Shown here piece by piece: positions 54,441 through 63,662 of a DNA stretch of 64,000 nucleotides (the stretch's first letter is position 1; every line of letters begins with the position of its first letter). Origin of the DNA: an uncultured Luminiphilus sp. GTDB taxonomy: Bacteria; Pseudomonadota; Gammaproteobacteria; Pseudomonadales; Halieaceae. The translations under genes were made by a program, and so were the position numbers. The notes beneath the pieces were generated by a model. It had not been told where the DNA came from. It worked only from the letters and a program-made list of their open reading frames with translations, and ran no database searches. The stretch spans positions 186,001 through 250,000 of the forward strand of contig CALSMP010000004.1 in NCBI GenBank assembly GCA_943787485.1, read 5' to 3'.

Positions 54441-55877
54441 TCCCTTTGGCTCTGTTTACGCTTTCCCCTTCTCTCCATTGAGTGTCTGCCGCCGGATATA
54501 AACCGACCGGCTGCCGTGGTGGAGGCACAGCGCGTCATCGCCGCTAACGAGCTGGCGCTGACGCTGGGCATTAAGCCCGGCCAGAGTAGTAGTACCGCAC
54601 GCGCGCTGGTTGCCGACGGCGAACTCAAACTGCTCAACCGGGACAATGCCCGGGAACAGCAGCTGATCGAGCAACTCAAATGTTGGGCTTACGGCTTTAC
54701 CCCTACCCTCGAATCATGGCATGACGATACTATCCTATTAGAAGTCGGGAGCTGTCTGAAGCTTTATCGAGACATTAATCGCCTCACTGATGTCCTCACA
54801 AGAAAATTGACTCGTCGAGGATTTACAGTGGCTACCGGTCTCGGCTCCAATCGCTGGCTAGCCTGGTTAATGAGCCATACCGACAGTCCGATTACAGCGA
54901 GCGGTGATAATAAAGAAGACCCGTCGTTAACCGCACTCCCATTACGGTTGCTGCTATCGATACCGGGAAACAATTTTCAGCAACCCATTGAGCGACTCGC
55001 AAAAGCGGGTATTCAAACCCTGGGACAATTACTCGCGCTCCCCCCCAGTAGCATTGCTCAGCGCTGTGGCAAGCCACTACATAACTGGCTGCAAGCACTA
55101 ACCGCAAGCAGTGATCGCTTAACCGCTGACTTTCAGCCACCCCAAAGGTTTGCAGATTATCTCTGGTTCGGGTTTGAAATTAGGCACAGCAACGAGCTTC
55201 ACCCCGCCATGGAACAACTGCTCGAAGGTTTAGCCGGTTTTCTTACCTCTGCACAATTGACTACAGCAACTATCGACTGGCATTTGCTCCGAACACAAGG
55301 TGGCTTTCAAACTCTCCGTGTGAGAAGTAGCGAGGCGCATCGCTCCCCCGAGCGCTGGCTAAAGCTCTCCTGTTTACAACTTGAGCACTACCCTCTCGAA
55401 GAGGACATCGAAGGGCTGGCACTCTACGCATCATCTCTACAAGAAGAAGTCGTTCATGAAGTTGACCTTTTTGGTGACAACCGTTTGAGTGAGCCGCTTT
55501 ACAGTCTGGTCGATCGACTTCGCGCTCGTTTGGGCCTGCAGGCCGTTAGATACCTTGGGGTACGGGAAGCCCATCTACCTGAGTTCAGCCAGCTATTAAC
55601 CGAGGAACAACCCTGCCCCGCGGGATTCGCAACCTACGCCAAACAGCGTCCTTTTTGGCTGCTGGAGGAACCCCACCCCATACGGGCATGGAATGACCAG
55701 CTTTTCTGGAATGGGCCACTGACACTTATTCATGGGCCTGAACGGATTGAGGACAACTGGTGGGAGCAACCGATTAGCCGTGATTACTATGTCGCTTCAA
55801 CCGAGGAGGGTCAGCCCATTTGGATTTTCAAGAATCGCCATACCCAACGCTGGTACGTTCAGGGAGTGCTTCCCTAA
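54438..55877 (+). CDS. imuB: ImuB, catalytically inactive Y-family polymerase-like protein
   Basis: The 479 residues follow the DinB/ImuB pattern, but the catalytic acidic residues of Y-family polymerases are replaced. The N-terminal motif reads CLRFPLLSIE instead of DxDxFF, and the palm motif reads DDTILLEVG. ImuB acts as the hub that binds DnaE2, ImuA and the beta clamp. A clamp-like EVDLFG near residue 350 is a candidate contact. The C-terminal end (YYVASTEEGQPIWIFKNR) is typical. No Shine-Dalgarno sequence is visible before the ATG, and the start codon lies in the 46-bp palindrome. It has its own LexA box. Confidence 0.93.
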   Translation: MSLWLCLRFPLLSIECLPPDINRPAAVVEAQRVIAANELALTLGIKPGQSSSTARALVADGELKLLNRDNAREQQLIEQLKCWAYGFTPTLESWHDDTILLEVGSCLKLYRDINRLTDVLTRKLTRRGFTVATGLGSNRWLAWLMSHTDSPITASGDNKEDPSLTALPLRLLLSIPGNNFQQPIERLAKAGIQTLGQLLALPPSSIAQRCGKPLHNWLQALTASSDRLTADFQPPQRFADYLWFGFEIRHSNELHPAMEQLLEGLAGFLTSAQLTTATIDWHLLRTQGGFQTLRVRSSEAHRSPERWLKLSCLQLEHYPLEEDIEGLALYASSLQEEVVHEVDLFGDNRLSEPLYSLVDRLRARLGLQAVRYLGVREAHLPEFSQLLTEEQPCPAGFATYAKQRPFWLLEEPHPIRAWNDQLFWNGPLTLIHGPERIEDNWWEQPISRDYYVASTEEGQPIWIFKNRHTQRWYVQGVLP

Positions 55878-56151
55878 GGGACAGCCAAGCGGCTTTTAAT
55901 AAATTTTCTCAATAAAATCATAGTGTTAGTTTGGTGCTAATTAATATGACAAAAATGTCTCAGTTATATGTATCTCATGTTACATTTTCGTGACGTTGTG
56001 ATGACAGGCGTCATAAGGGCCAGCAACATGTCGATAAGGCCCCAATAGAACCCGGTTAAAACCGCCAATTCAGGAGATAAAGGGACTGGTGGTTTAGTTG
56101 TTTAACGCTGTGAAGCGATAAAAGCGCTGTGAAGCGCGAGGAGATAAAGCG
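55878..56151. other. spacer upstream of the small secreted protein, with direct repeats
   Basis: This 274-base AT-rich spacer has no gene. It holds two copies of CGCTGTGAAGCG (56106-56117 and 56125-56136, period 19) just before the ribosome site of the next gene. It also holds an inverted repeat TGACG...CGTCA near 55992-56012. These may be regulatory. Confidence 0.5.
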
Positions 56152-56496
56152 ATGAAAAAAGCACTACTAGCCCTATTAACAACCACAGCTCTTTCGGCAC
56201 AGGCCGGCAACGAAGTTGTGCCGCTGCGGTATATCAGCTCCCTCGATATTTTCGCCCAAGAGGTCACCATGTCGACAGAAAATCAGAGCTGGGTTGTCAC
56301 CCACGACTGCAATCTGTACATGAGCAATAGTTCTGAGGTTTCAGTTCGACCGGCGCATAAGACCCACATGTTGCCGCATCGCATGAACAGGCTGGGCACC
56401 TGGGATTCTCTCGTTATCACCGTAGACGGCAGAAAAAACATCTGCAAAGTGAACGGTATCGACAAATTGGATACCCAATTAATCGCCGCGCGATAA
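56152..56496 (+). CDS. small exported protein of unknown function
   Basis: The 114 residues start with a clear signal peptide (MKKALLALLTTTALSAQA). The mature part of about 96 residues has two cysteines (HDCNL and NICKV) that could form one disulfide, and a likely beta structure. I recognise no family. GGAG lies 8 nt before the ATG. It is monocistronic: a hairpin (56501-56517) follows directly, and the next gene is convergent. It lies between imuB and dnaE2 but has no LexA box. Confidence 0.75.
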   Translation: MKKALLALLTTTALSAQAGNEVVPLRYISSLDIFAQEVTMSTENQSWVVTHDCNLYMSNSSEVSVRPAHKTHMLPHRMNRLGTWDSLVITVDGRKNICKVNGIDKLDTQLIAAR

Positions 56497-56500
56497 TCAT

Positions 56501-56517
56501 GAGGGGCATCGCCCCTC
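56501..56517 (+). terminator. hairpin after the small exported protein gene
   Basis: GAGGGGC-ATC-GCCCCTC is a perfect 7-bp GC-rich stem with a 3-base loop, 4 nt after the stop codon. There is no T-tract after it, so termination strength is uncertain; it may also serve as an mRNA-stabilising hairpin. Confidence 0.6.
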
Positions 56518-56589
56518 AAACGATAAGCGCTACCTTTCTGGCAACATCCGCCAACTAAACCACTGAGGTCCCGCCCGGGGCTTTGCGCT

Positions 56590-57108
56590 TTATCGACTCC
56601 AAATTAGTTTTTCAGTAGCAAAACCCAGCTCAAGCGCTCGCGCCACAAAATCTTTTTTTACCTTCTCCGAAATCACCGGCTCGCGCGCCAGCAGCCAAAG
56701 ATATTCGGTGTTAAAACCCGAGACGTAGGCATAGCCGTAATCAGGGTCAAGCTCAAACACGATATAGCTACCGTAAAACGGACCAAAAAAAGACACCTTG
56801 AGATGGGCAACTCCCTCGTCGGCAACGAACAGCGCTCTACCTTCGGCCGATCGACGCTCCCCTGTTTCCTCGTCGGTCCCGCTGTTAAGCACACGTAAAG
56901 AGCCGTCTTCATTGACGCTGTATTCCGCGATGACATCAACCAAACCCCGCTCAAAGCTGTGGTCCAGTCGGGCAATTTCATGCCAGGTTCCGAGGTAGCG
57001 ATCCTTGTCGAAGCCAGAAACGGGCTGAACGCCCTCAGGAAGGCCAGTACAAGCAATAAGCGTCAGCAAACACCCAATAACTCCTGTCCATCGGTAGCCG
57101 TTGTTCAT
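56590..57108 (-). CDS. blc: outer-membrane lipocalin Blc
   Basis: This is a 172-residue lipoprotein (lipobox LIAC) of the bacterial lipocalin family. The lipocalin motif GTWHEIARLDHSFERG, the middle strand motif and YAYVSGFNTEYLWLLAREP are clear. It binds lysophospholipids or fatty acids and helps maintain the outer membrane under stress. The ATG at 57108 has GGAG 8 nt upstream (a GTG at 57114 is less likely). It is convergent with the small exported protein gene and divergent from dnaE2. Confidence 0.94.
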   Translation of the reverse strand: MNNGYRWTGVIGCLLTLIACTGLPEGVQPVSGFDKDRYLGTWHEIARLDHSFERGLVDVIAEYSVNEDGSLRVLNSGTDEETGERRSAEGRALFVADEGVAHLKVSFFGPFYGSYIVFELDPDYGYAYVSGFNTEYLWLLAREPVISEKVKKDFVARALELGFATEKLIWSR

Positions 57109-57307
57109 AAGCACTTCTCCAATCCAGCTTGGTTACCTTAGCCTGAGCTCGTAAGCTTAACAGGTGATCATCCGCGTGGGCTTCGCGCCCATCAACGCAC
57201 CCTGCAAATGCATGCCAAAATGCAGCTCTTTCACGCAGCTCTGTCATGCAAAGTCGCCATGACAAAGTCCTCTTTAAGGGCTGGCGCGCCGTAGAAATTT
57301 AATTATA

Positions 57308-57323
57308 CTGTATATTTATACAG
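57308..57323. promoter_or_regulatory. LexA box upstream of dnaE2
   Basis: CTGT-ATATTTAT-ACAG is a perfect CTGT-N8-ACAG operator. It sits within a perfect 24-bp palindrome with 11-base arms, TATACTGTATA and TATACAGTATA, around a TT centre. It ends 9 nt before the dnaE2 ATG, with no Shine-Dalgarno sequence between. Confidence 0.9.
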
Positions 57324-57332
57324 TATATAGTC

Positions 57333-60300
57333 ATGCCCTACGCTGAGCTTCACTGCCTAAGCAACTACACTTTTTTACGCGGCGCTTCACATCCAGCTGA
57401 GCTGGTTGAGCGGGCCGCTGATTGTGGTTACTCGGCCCTAGCAATCACTGACGAATGTTCACTTGCCGGCGTAGTCAAAGCCCATGTAGCAGCCAAATCG
57501 GTCGGGCTTAAGCTGATTATTGGCAGCGAGTTTGCCCTCAGTGAAGGCATCAGGCTAATCGCTCTCGCTCCTAACCGCGCTGCTTATGGCGAGCTCGCCG
57601 GGCTCATTAGCCGGTCGCGCCGAAGAGCACTAAAAGGCGAGTATGTTACTCATCTGCGAGATGTTCTATTTCACCTAAAGCGCTGTCTTCTTATCTGGCT
57701 ACCGGGCGACAGTGACCATGAAAAAGTGTACGGCCAGCAATTAGCTCGCTTGTGCAAAGATCGGGTATGGGTTGGTGTGACCCGATTACTGGGCAATGAT
57801 GAGCTGCGTCAGTTCCGCCAACGATGGCAGTTGGCTCAGGACCTAAAATTGCCGATGGTTGCCTGTGGTGACGTGCAAATGCACTGCGCCACCAGAAAGC
57901 GGTTGCACGATGTACTCACCGCACTTCGCTTCAATACCACTGTCGCCTCTCTGGGCCAGCGCCGTCTAATCAATAGTCAGCAACACATAAGAAGCCTCGA
58001 CAAACTACTTCCTCTCTACCCGTTATCACTTGTTAATGAGTCACTTCGCATAGCCCAGCGCTGCACATTTAGTCTGGAAGAACTTCGCTATGAATACCCT
58101 CAGGAAGTGGTGCCTGCAGGACATGACGCCAACTCTTACCTACGTGAACAAGTTGCCATTGGTGCCGCCAAACGCTGGCCAACAGGCATTCCTGAAGGCA
58201 TTCAAAATCGCATTCATAAAGAACTCGAGCTCATCACCGAGCTGCGCTATGAATATTACTTTCTAACCGTTTACGACATTGTTCAGTTTGCTCGCGAACG
58301 GCAAATTCTTTGTCAGGGCAGAGGTTCTGCCGCCAACTCGGTGGTGTGCTACTGCCTGCACATTACTGAAGTCAGTCCGGAACAAGTGAATTTGCTTTTT
58401 GAGCGCTTTATTTCCAGAGAACGGGATGAGCCTCCTGATATTGATATCGACTTTGAACATGAAAGGCGCGAAGAGGTCATTCAATATATCTACGACAAAT
58501 ATACTCGTCGCCGCGCGGCACTCGCCGCCACTGTCATCACCTATCGCTCGCGAAGTGCGGTACGCGATGTGGGAAAAGCGCTTGGCCTCGATCCAGTCTT
58601 TGTTGATGATCTCGCAAAATCTCTAGCATGGTGGAATAGGGAGCGGGAACTGACCCAACGGTTTGAGCAACACGGTATAGGTATGCCGGGAAAACTCGCT
58701 GAAAACTTTCTCTATCTGGTTCAAGAGATCCTTGGATTTCCTCGTCACCTGTCCCAACACGTGGGCGGCTTTGTCATCAGTCAGGGACCTATTTCTAATC
58801 TAGTACCCATCGAAAACGCGAGCATGGAAGCGAGAACGGTAATTCAGTGGGACAAGGAAGATATCGAGGCACTCGGCCTGTTAAAGGTCGATATTTTGGC
58901 GCTGGGCATGCTATCAGCTATCAGAAAAACACTTGCCTTGATTCATCGGGACAACCCCAGCATCCAGCGATTGCAAGATGTCCCCCGAGAGGACGGCGCC
59001 ACCTACAGAATGCTACAGCAAGCTGATTCAATTGGCGTTTTTCAAATTGAATCGCGAGCACAAATGTCGATGCTGCCGCGATTAAAGCCCGCCTGTTTTT
59101 ACGATTTGGTTATCGAAATAGCCATCGTCCGCCCCGGGCCTATACAGGGGGACATGGTGCACCCCTATTTACGACGCAAACATGGCTTGGAACCCGTAAT
59201 TTATCCCAGCGATGCAATCAAATCAGTACTTGAGCCGACGCTCGGCGTCCCTATTTTTCAGGAGCAAGTTATCCGGCTGGCAATGGTAGCTGCCGGCTTC
59301 ACTGGCGGAGAAGCAGATGCATTACGCCGAGCCATTACTAACTGGGGGCGCAATAGCAAACTGCTGATGTTTGAGAAAAAACTCAAGACCGGCATGACAC
59401 ACCGTGGTTACAGTTCAGAGTTTGCCGATCGTCTCTTCGAACAAATAAAGGGCTTTGGGGGCTATGGTTTTCCCGAGTCGCATTCTGCCAGCTTTGCCAT
59501 TCTTGCTTATATCTCGGCGTGGTTTAAGTGCCACCATCCCGCAGCTTTTTATGTCGGCCTGCTTAATAGCCAGCCTATGGGGTTTTATACCCCCTCCCAA
59601 CTGATTCAGGATGCCAAACGTCACGGCATTCAGTTTTTACCCATCGATGTGAATCACAGCCGCTGGGATCACGAACTGCTGCCAACACCGGACCAGGGCC
59701 AGCCCCCTGTTCGACTTGGTTTCCGCCTGATAAAAGGCTTGTCAGAGGCAAGCGCCAAGCGTTTAGTTGAGGCTCGCCAGTCCAATCGATTTCAAACGCT
59801 TGCAGATTGTCGGCAACGCACGGGTTTGAATAAGGCCGATCTGGAAGCACTAGCCTCCGCCGATGCGTTACAAAGTATTAGCGGCAATCGCTATCAATCC
59901 CAATGGCGTGTTATGGGCTTGGAGCCAGATCGACCATTGCTGCGCAATGAAGCTACCCTCTATGAAAAGCGACGCAATCCTGACGTTTCGGTGACACCCC
60001 CCAGTGTGGCCGAAGATGTTCTGGCCGACTATCAAACAACGGGGCTGACACTTCGCGCGCACCCACTGGCACTACTGCGCGATAAAACACCGTTTAAGCA
60101 GTGTCGTCGACAGAGCGAATTACACCAACTGGGGAACCACCGATTCGTCCGTATCGCCGGCTTAGTCACCTGCCGGCAGCGACCAGGCACCGCCTCAGGC
60201 GTTGTTTTCTTGACTCTTGAAGACGAAACAGGAAATCACAATGTCATTGTCTGGCCAAGGGTTCAGGAGAATTTCCGGGAGGCATTAATGACTGCGCAGT

Positions 60301-60422
60301 TACTGCTGGTTAAGGGATCTCTGGAAGCTCGCGACGGTGTTATGCATGTGATCGCAGGATCACTCCACGATTACAGCGCTTCTCTCCAATCCCTTACTAT
60401 CCAATCGCGAGATTTTCATTGA
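57333..60422 (+). CDS. dnaE2: error-prone DNA polymerase DnaE2 (ImuC)
   Basis: This 1029-residue C-family polymerase has an N-terminal PHP domain (AELHCLSNYTFLRGASHP, ITDECSLAG), the polymerase palm with catalytic D369, D371 and D373 (PPDIDIDFEHERR), thumb/fingers blocks (CQGRGSAANSVVCY, FGGYGFPESHSASFA) and a C-terminal OB fold (RIAGLVTCRQRP). The length is typical of DnaE2 and shorter than replicative DnaE. With ImuA and ImuB it carries out SOS-induced error-prone translesion synthesis. It has its own LexA box and is not in an operon with imuAB, unlike most species. Convergent with the DUF3604 gene. Confidence 0.95.
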   Translation: MPYAELHCLSNYTFLRGASHPAELVERAADCGYSALAITDECSLAGVVKAHVAAKSVGLKLIIGSEFALSEGIRLIALAPNRAAYGELAGLISRSRRRALKGEYVTHLRDVLFHLKRCLLIWLPGDSDHEKVYGQQLARLCKDRVWVGVTRLLGNDELRQFRQRWQLAQDLKLPMVACGDVQMHCATRKRLHDVLTALRFNTTVASLGQRRLINSQQHIRSLDKLLPLYPLSLVNESLRIAQRCTFSLEELRYEYPQEVVPAGHDANSYLREQVAIGAAKRWPTGIPEGIQNRIHKELELITELRYEYYFLTVYDIVQFARERQILCQGRGSAANSVVCYCLHITEVSPEQVNLLFERFISRERDEPPDIDIDFEHERREEVIQYIYDKYTRRRAALAATVITYRSRSAVRDVGKALGLDPVFVDDLAKSLAWWNRERELTQRFEQHGIGMPGKLAENFLYLVQEILGFPRHLSQHVGGFVISQGPISNLVPIENASMEARTVIQWDKEDIEALGLLKVDILALGMLSAIRKTLALIHRDNPSIQRLQDVPREDGATYRMLQQADSIGVFQIESRAQMSMLPRLKPACFYDLVIEIAIVRPGPIQGDMVHPYLRRKHGLEPVIYPSDAIKSVLEPTLGVPIFQEQVIRLAMVAAGFTGGEADALRRAITNWGRNSKLLMFEKKLKTGMTHRGYSSEFADRLFEQIKGFGGYGFPESHSASFAILAYISAWFKCHHPAAFYVGLLNSQPMGFYTPSQLIQDAKRHGIQFLPIDVNHSRWDHELLPTPDQGQPPVRLGFRLIKGLSEASAKRLVEARQSNRFQTLADCRQRTGLNKADLEALASADALQSISGNRYQSQWRVMGLEPDRPLLRNEATLYEKRRNPDVSVTPPSVAEDVLADYQTTGLTLRAHPLALLRDKTPFKQCRRQSELHQLGNHRFVRIAGLVTCRQRPGTASGVVFLTLEDETGNHNVIVWPRVQENFREALMTAQLLLVKGSLEARDGVMHVIAGSLHDYSASLQSLTIQSRDFH

Positions 60423-60469
60423 AACTCCGCTCGCAACCTCGCACCTACCACACCCTGCAAATACCTTCC

Positions 60470-62374
60470 CTAGGGGGTATACCAAATCGCCGAGGTATAA
60501 GCTCGCTCCTGAGTCGACGCCGGGGCATCTGGAGGAATCGAGGTGCCATAGCGCACAGCATCGTGGGTGCTCCAGCGAGGTGTTGGAATCTCCAGGACAC
60601 GGGCGTAATAAACCGCCGATACATCAGGGTCAAAGTCAGGATCTTTCCACACTGCCATGAGTTCAGGCGAGCCAATCGAATTGGTCCAGGTCGCGGTGGC
60701 TGCGTCCACTGTGTTGCCTACCGGAGGCAACCGACCTTGCGCATCGAGAATCCTGTCATCGGACCACGCGACGTTATAGATTTTTTCGTAGCGCAGACCT
60801 GATGCATCCACCCAACCTTTGACAATCTGAATACGGTCGAGGTTGCCTGAATAAGGGTCTCGCTGTGCGGCAACTAAAAAAGTGGGGGCATCATGATCGC
60901 CTCGGGGGGCGAGATCACCGCCCATGGGGACGCCCTTGGCATAACCGATCTCATGAGGCAAACGACCCATCGCGTCCGACGCCATGAAGTTCCATCCGCC
61001 GAAAAAACGAACGGTGATGCGCGAACCGGTAGTGGCGTAGGTTTCCTTACGACGCATGGCATCAAACAGCGCCTCTCGGGTATTTTCCGTAGCCCAGATC
61101 CCTTGATAGCCGGACGCTACCATCGACCAGCCAGCCACTTCTTTACCACGCAGCTTTGCCATCGGACGCTGGAGTCGTTCTGGGCTAGGCTCGGCGCCAG
61201 AGTGCTTACCAAAAAAATTGTCCTCAGCTCCCGTAGCCAGCGCAGTGTGACTATCAGTCGCTCCCACAAAACCAAATTTATAGGGGTTCACACCGGTCTT
61301 TTGTTGTATCTGTAACCCAAGCTGAAGTGCGGTCCTGCCATACTCGCCAATGAACATGTCATCAGTTTTTTCCTCTGATAGGTCAAGGTTACCAACGTCC
61401 CAGGTCTCGTAGTCGGCAAACTCATCATCTGGAGAGAGCAAAGGATGCGCCTCACCATCACCCTTAATTTGAGTAATCTCATACAAGGGCTCCCAGCGGG
61501 CCCGAGTGGTCGCCCACTCTGCATCTATGGTGCCACCATAGAGGGGCTCTGTGGTGGGAAACATATGACCGTTTGATAAGTTCCCGTTATGCGGAATCGC
61601 CAATATCCGCCCGCCAGTAACGTCCTCATAATGCGCCAGCCATTTCCAAAGTTCTCTGGGATCTGGGCTTCCTTCCGGCGCTTGCGAGGTATAGGGATCA
61701 AGCTGTGCCGCCTCTTCCTCACCATCCCGATAGATAACAACGCGATGTAAATTCTGGCCGTTGTCAGTGGAGGTCCACTCATAACCGATAAAAGCCGTGA
61801 ATTGACCGGGATCGTTGTGGGCATCCGCAGCACTGGTGGCAACCGCCCAGGCATCCTGAAAAGCCTTAGTGCCCGGTGTGATATAGATATTTTTATCGAA
61901 GCCTTTATTGGCAATCGCAATGACAATCTCTAAGGCAGCAGCCACGGCCGTCTGCCCGCCCTCTTGCACCATGTCATACCACCGCCGGCCTTGTGGTGAC
62001 GCCAGAATTTTTTCGTCACCGCTTAGTAGTACAGGGAAAAAACCCATATTGTTGGAGTGGTCAGAAACCACCAGCCAATCGAGAGGTCGGCTGAGGCGCG
62101 CTGGTACGCCCGTAGTTGATGTCAGTTGGTAGCCCTTAGCGAAACGGTAAGCATCGTCGGGGAGTAGCCGTGCACCAAAGGTACCCGCGTCCATCGACAT
62201 ACTGGTATGTAAATGGGAATCCCCCCAAAACACCTGATCGGGAAAGGTCCGGTTTGCATAGCTTGAGTACGCTGCGCTCGGCTCTGCCATAGTCCGCACC
62301 GACAAGCAGCTGATGAGAGCGGCGAGGAATGCAACGCAACCTACTTTCGGGTTACTCATTTTTTTTAAAGACAT
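60470..62374 (-). CDS. DUF3604 domain protein (exported, PHP-like metal site)
   Basis: The protein has 634 residues from the ATG at 62374 (GGAGG 5-6 nt upstream; a GTG at 62386 is possible) with an N-terminal signal peptide (VGCVAFLAALISCLSVRTMA). The metal-binding GDSHLHTS, DHSNNMGFF, GYEWTS, IPHNGNLSNG and GATDSHT blocks mark DUF3604, a family related to PHP-type metallohydrolases. Its substrate is unknown. It lies in an accessory area next to a cupin and a flavin monooxygenase. Confidence 0.88.
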   Translation of the reverse strand: MSLKKMSNPKVGCVAFLAALISCLSVRTMAEPSAAYSSYANRTFPDQVFWGDSHLHTSMSMDAGTFGARLLPDDAYRFAKGYQLTSTTGVPARLSRPLDWLVVSDHSNNMGFFPVLLSGDEKILASPQGRRWYDMVQEGGQTAVAAALEIVIAIANKGFDKNIYITPGTKAFQDAWAVATSAADAHNDPGQFTAFIGYEWTSTDNGQNLHRVVIYRDGEEEAAQLDPYTSQAPEGSPDPRELWKWLAHYEDVTGGRILAIPHNGNLSNGHMFPTTEPLYGGTIDAEWATTRARWEPLYEITQIKGDGEAHPLLSPDDEFADYETWDVGNLDLSEEKTDDMFIGEYGRTALQLGLQIQQKTGVNPYKFGFVGATDSHTALATGAEDNFFGKHSGAEPSPERLQRPMAKLRGKEVAGWSMVASGYQGIWATENTREALFDAMRRKETYATTGSRITVRFFGGWNFMASDAMGRLPHEIGYAKGVPMGGDLAPRGDHDAPTFLVAAQRDPYSGNLDRIQIVKGWVDASGLRYEKIYNVAWSDDRILDAQGRLPPVGNTVDAATATWTNSIGSPELMAVWKDPDFDPDVSAVYYARVLEIPTPRWSTHDAVRYGTSIPPDAPASTQERAYTSAIWYTP

Positions 62375-62451
62375 GGTGACCTCCACTACCGGAGAGTGAC
62401 TCGAGTAGGATCAGTCAGAATGCCCCTGGTCACTCCTCAGACCGACATCGA

Positions 62452-62979
62452 TTACTGACAATCCCCGTCCGGACATTCTTTTGCAAGTACCGTCACGGGC
62501 TCTCCGGCGATGCCGGCATACACCACTAAGATGACCGCTGGCTCATCGCCTGGATTGGCACCGGCATGCTCCTGATTCACCAGCTCTATAAGGCCATCAC
62601 CCGCCGACAAAGTCCTAGATTCCCCCGTCACAGAGTGAACGACCAGCTGACCAGACAGCAGGACGCCTGCGGTCGCATGAGGGTGATAATGCATGGGAAG
62701 TGCTTGCCTCGGGGGAATGGTAACCCGAACAATCGAGATCTCAGGTTGACCGGTGCTGTAGGCAGGCAACAGCGTGCCGTTCCACATGGTCGTGGATTTC
62801 ACCAATACCTCTGCCCGAATCTCCTCCATAGCTGCCATGGCACTGTCGCCTTTCGCTGGTATCGCGAGCGACATAAAAAGTGGCAAGGCAACGAAGCAAG
62901 CGGCAACAGCGCCGGTTGAGCCCCTGCTCCTGACACAAGTACCGTACAGGTTTTTCGAGACGTAGCGAGACCTAATCAT
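62452..62979 (-). CDS. exported cupin-domain protein
   Basis: The protein has about 175 residues from the ATG at 62979. It has a basic N-terminus and hydrophobic segment (GAVAACFVALPLFMSLAIPAKG) consistent with a signal peptide, then a cupin domain with metal-ligand candidates MHYHPHATAGVLLSG and NQEHAGANPG. The open frame extends to 63060, but that region is the end of the CPxCG gene in another frame, so the shorter start is preferred; its ATG overlaps that gene's stop (ATGATTAG). Function unknown, perhaps small-molecule binding. Confidence 0.75.
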   Translation of the reverse strand: MIRSRYVSKNLYGTCVRSRGSTGAVAACFVALPLFMSLAIPAKGDSAMAAMEEIRAEVLVKSTTMWNGTLLPAYSTGQPEISIVRVTIPPRQALPMHYHPHATAGVLLSGQLVVHSVTGESRTLSAGDGLIELVNQEHAGANPGDEPAVILVVYAGIAGEPVTVLAKECPDGDCQ

Positions 62980-63146
62980 TTTCAGAACGAACAGCAGCCT
63001 CAATACCACCCGTACCGTCATCCAGCAGGTGAAATTCAATCGGCCGACAGCAAACTTCACAGTCCTCGATGTAGGTCACTGCCCACCTCCTCAGGATTCA
63101 ATAATGCAGTAATTTCTTCTCCACAGTAGGGACAGTAAATATCCAC
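62972..63146 (-). pseudogene. frameshifted CPxCG-motif zinc-ribbon-like small protein
   Basis: Joining two frames gives a protein of about 58 residues. The first frame reads DIYCPYCGEEITALLNPEE from the GTG at 63146. After a one-base shift near 63083 the second frame reads YIEDCEVCCRPIEFHLLDD and ends at 62972. Both halves match the widespread CPxCG cysteine-rich family (CPYC and CEVCC), which probably binds zinc. Without the shift the frame stops at 63057 after 29 residues. The indel may be a sequence error, as it lies close to the other frameshifts at this end. Confidence 0.75.
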
Positions 63147-63173
63147 CTCCCTGCAGGGTATAGCCAGTCATCG

Positions 63174-63662
63174 TTAGCTTGCCTGCTGTAGCGGGGCCTG
63201 CGCTTCAGCGGTCGCTTGAGCTTCAAAGACGAGGGCTCCATCTTCGAGACCTTCATCCCTGAACATTTTTCTGTCTTTCCGATAATTTTGCGGGTTTACC
63301 CAGGGATGACGATCCCCTTGCTTCGGAAATTTTGGCAACACGCGCTGCATATACCCCGCCGAAAAGTCATCGATCCAAAGACGCCTTGGCATCGCCTCAG
63401 CCAGCTCCGCCGGAAGACGCGGCGTCACCTTGTTATAGCCTTTCGCCTTCATATGGTTCAGTACGCGGCAGACCCAGTGTGCGATGAGGTCTGCACGCAG
63501 GGTCCAGGAAGCGTTGATATAGCCAAACGTCTGCACCATATTGGGGATGTTGGTACACATCATGCCCTTGTAGGTCCACTCATTGGCAAAATCCACAGAC
63601 GCTCCATCCACCGTGAATTCAGCGCCCCCCAGAATGAGAAGTTCGATGCCCGTCGCCGACAC
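63174..63662 (-). CDS. C-terminal fragment of the flavin monooxygenase
   Basis: This 162-residue frame begins inside the VSATGIELL motif, so its first codon (a GTG at 63662) is not a true start. It carries the conserved FANEWTYKGMMCTNIPNMVQTFGYINASWTLRADL segment and the usual C-terminal MFRDEGLEDGALVFE region. Reported separately because it is a long uninterrupted piece of the broken gene. Confidence 0.75.
   Translation of the reverse strand: MSATGIELLILGGAEFTVDGASVDFANEWTYKGMMCTNIPNMVQTFGYINASWTLRADLIAHWVCRVLNHMKAKGYNKVTPRLPAELAEAMPRRLWIDDFSAGYMQRVLPKFPKQGDRHPWVNPQNYRKDRKMFRDEGLEDGALVFEAQATAEAQAPLQQAS

Noticed and set aside
54235-54501. 88-codon plus-strand frame before imuB
   Set aside because: It overlaps the LexA palindrome and the start of imuB in another frame, has no ribosome site and no family resemblance.
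57035-57265. 76-codon minus-strand frame between the lipocalin gene and dnaE2
   Set aside because: It overlaps the start of the lipocalin gene in another frame and shows no coding pattern.
62980-63060. N-terminal extension of the cupin protein to 63060
   Set aside because: These codons are the CPxCG gene read in the wrong frame; the signal peptide starts at the later ATG.
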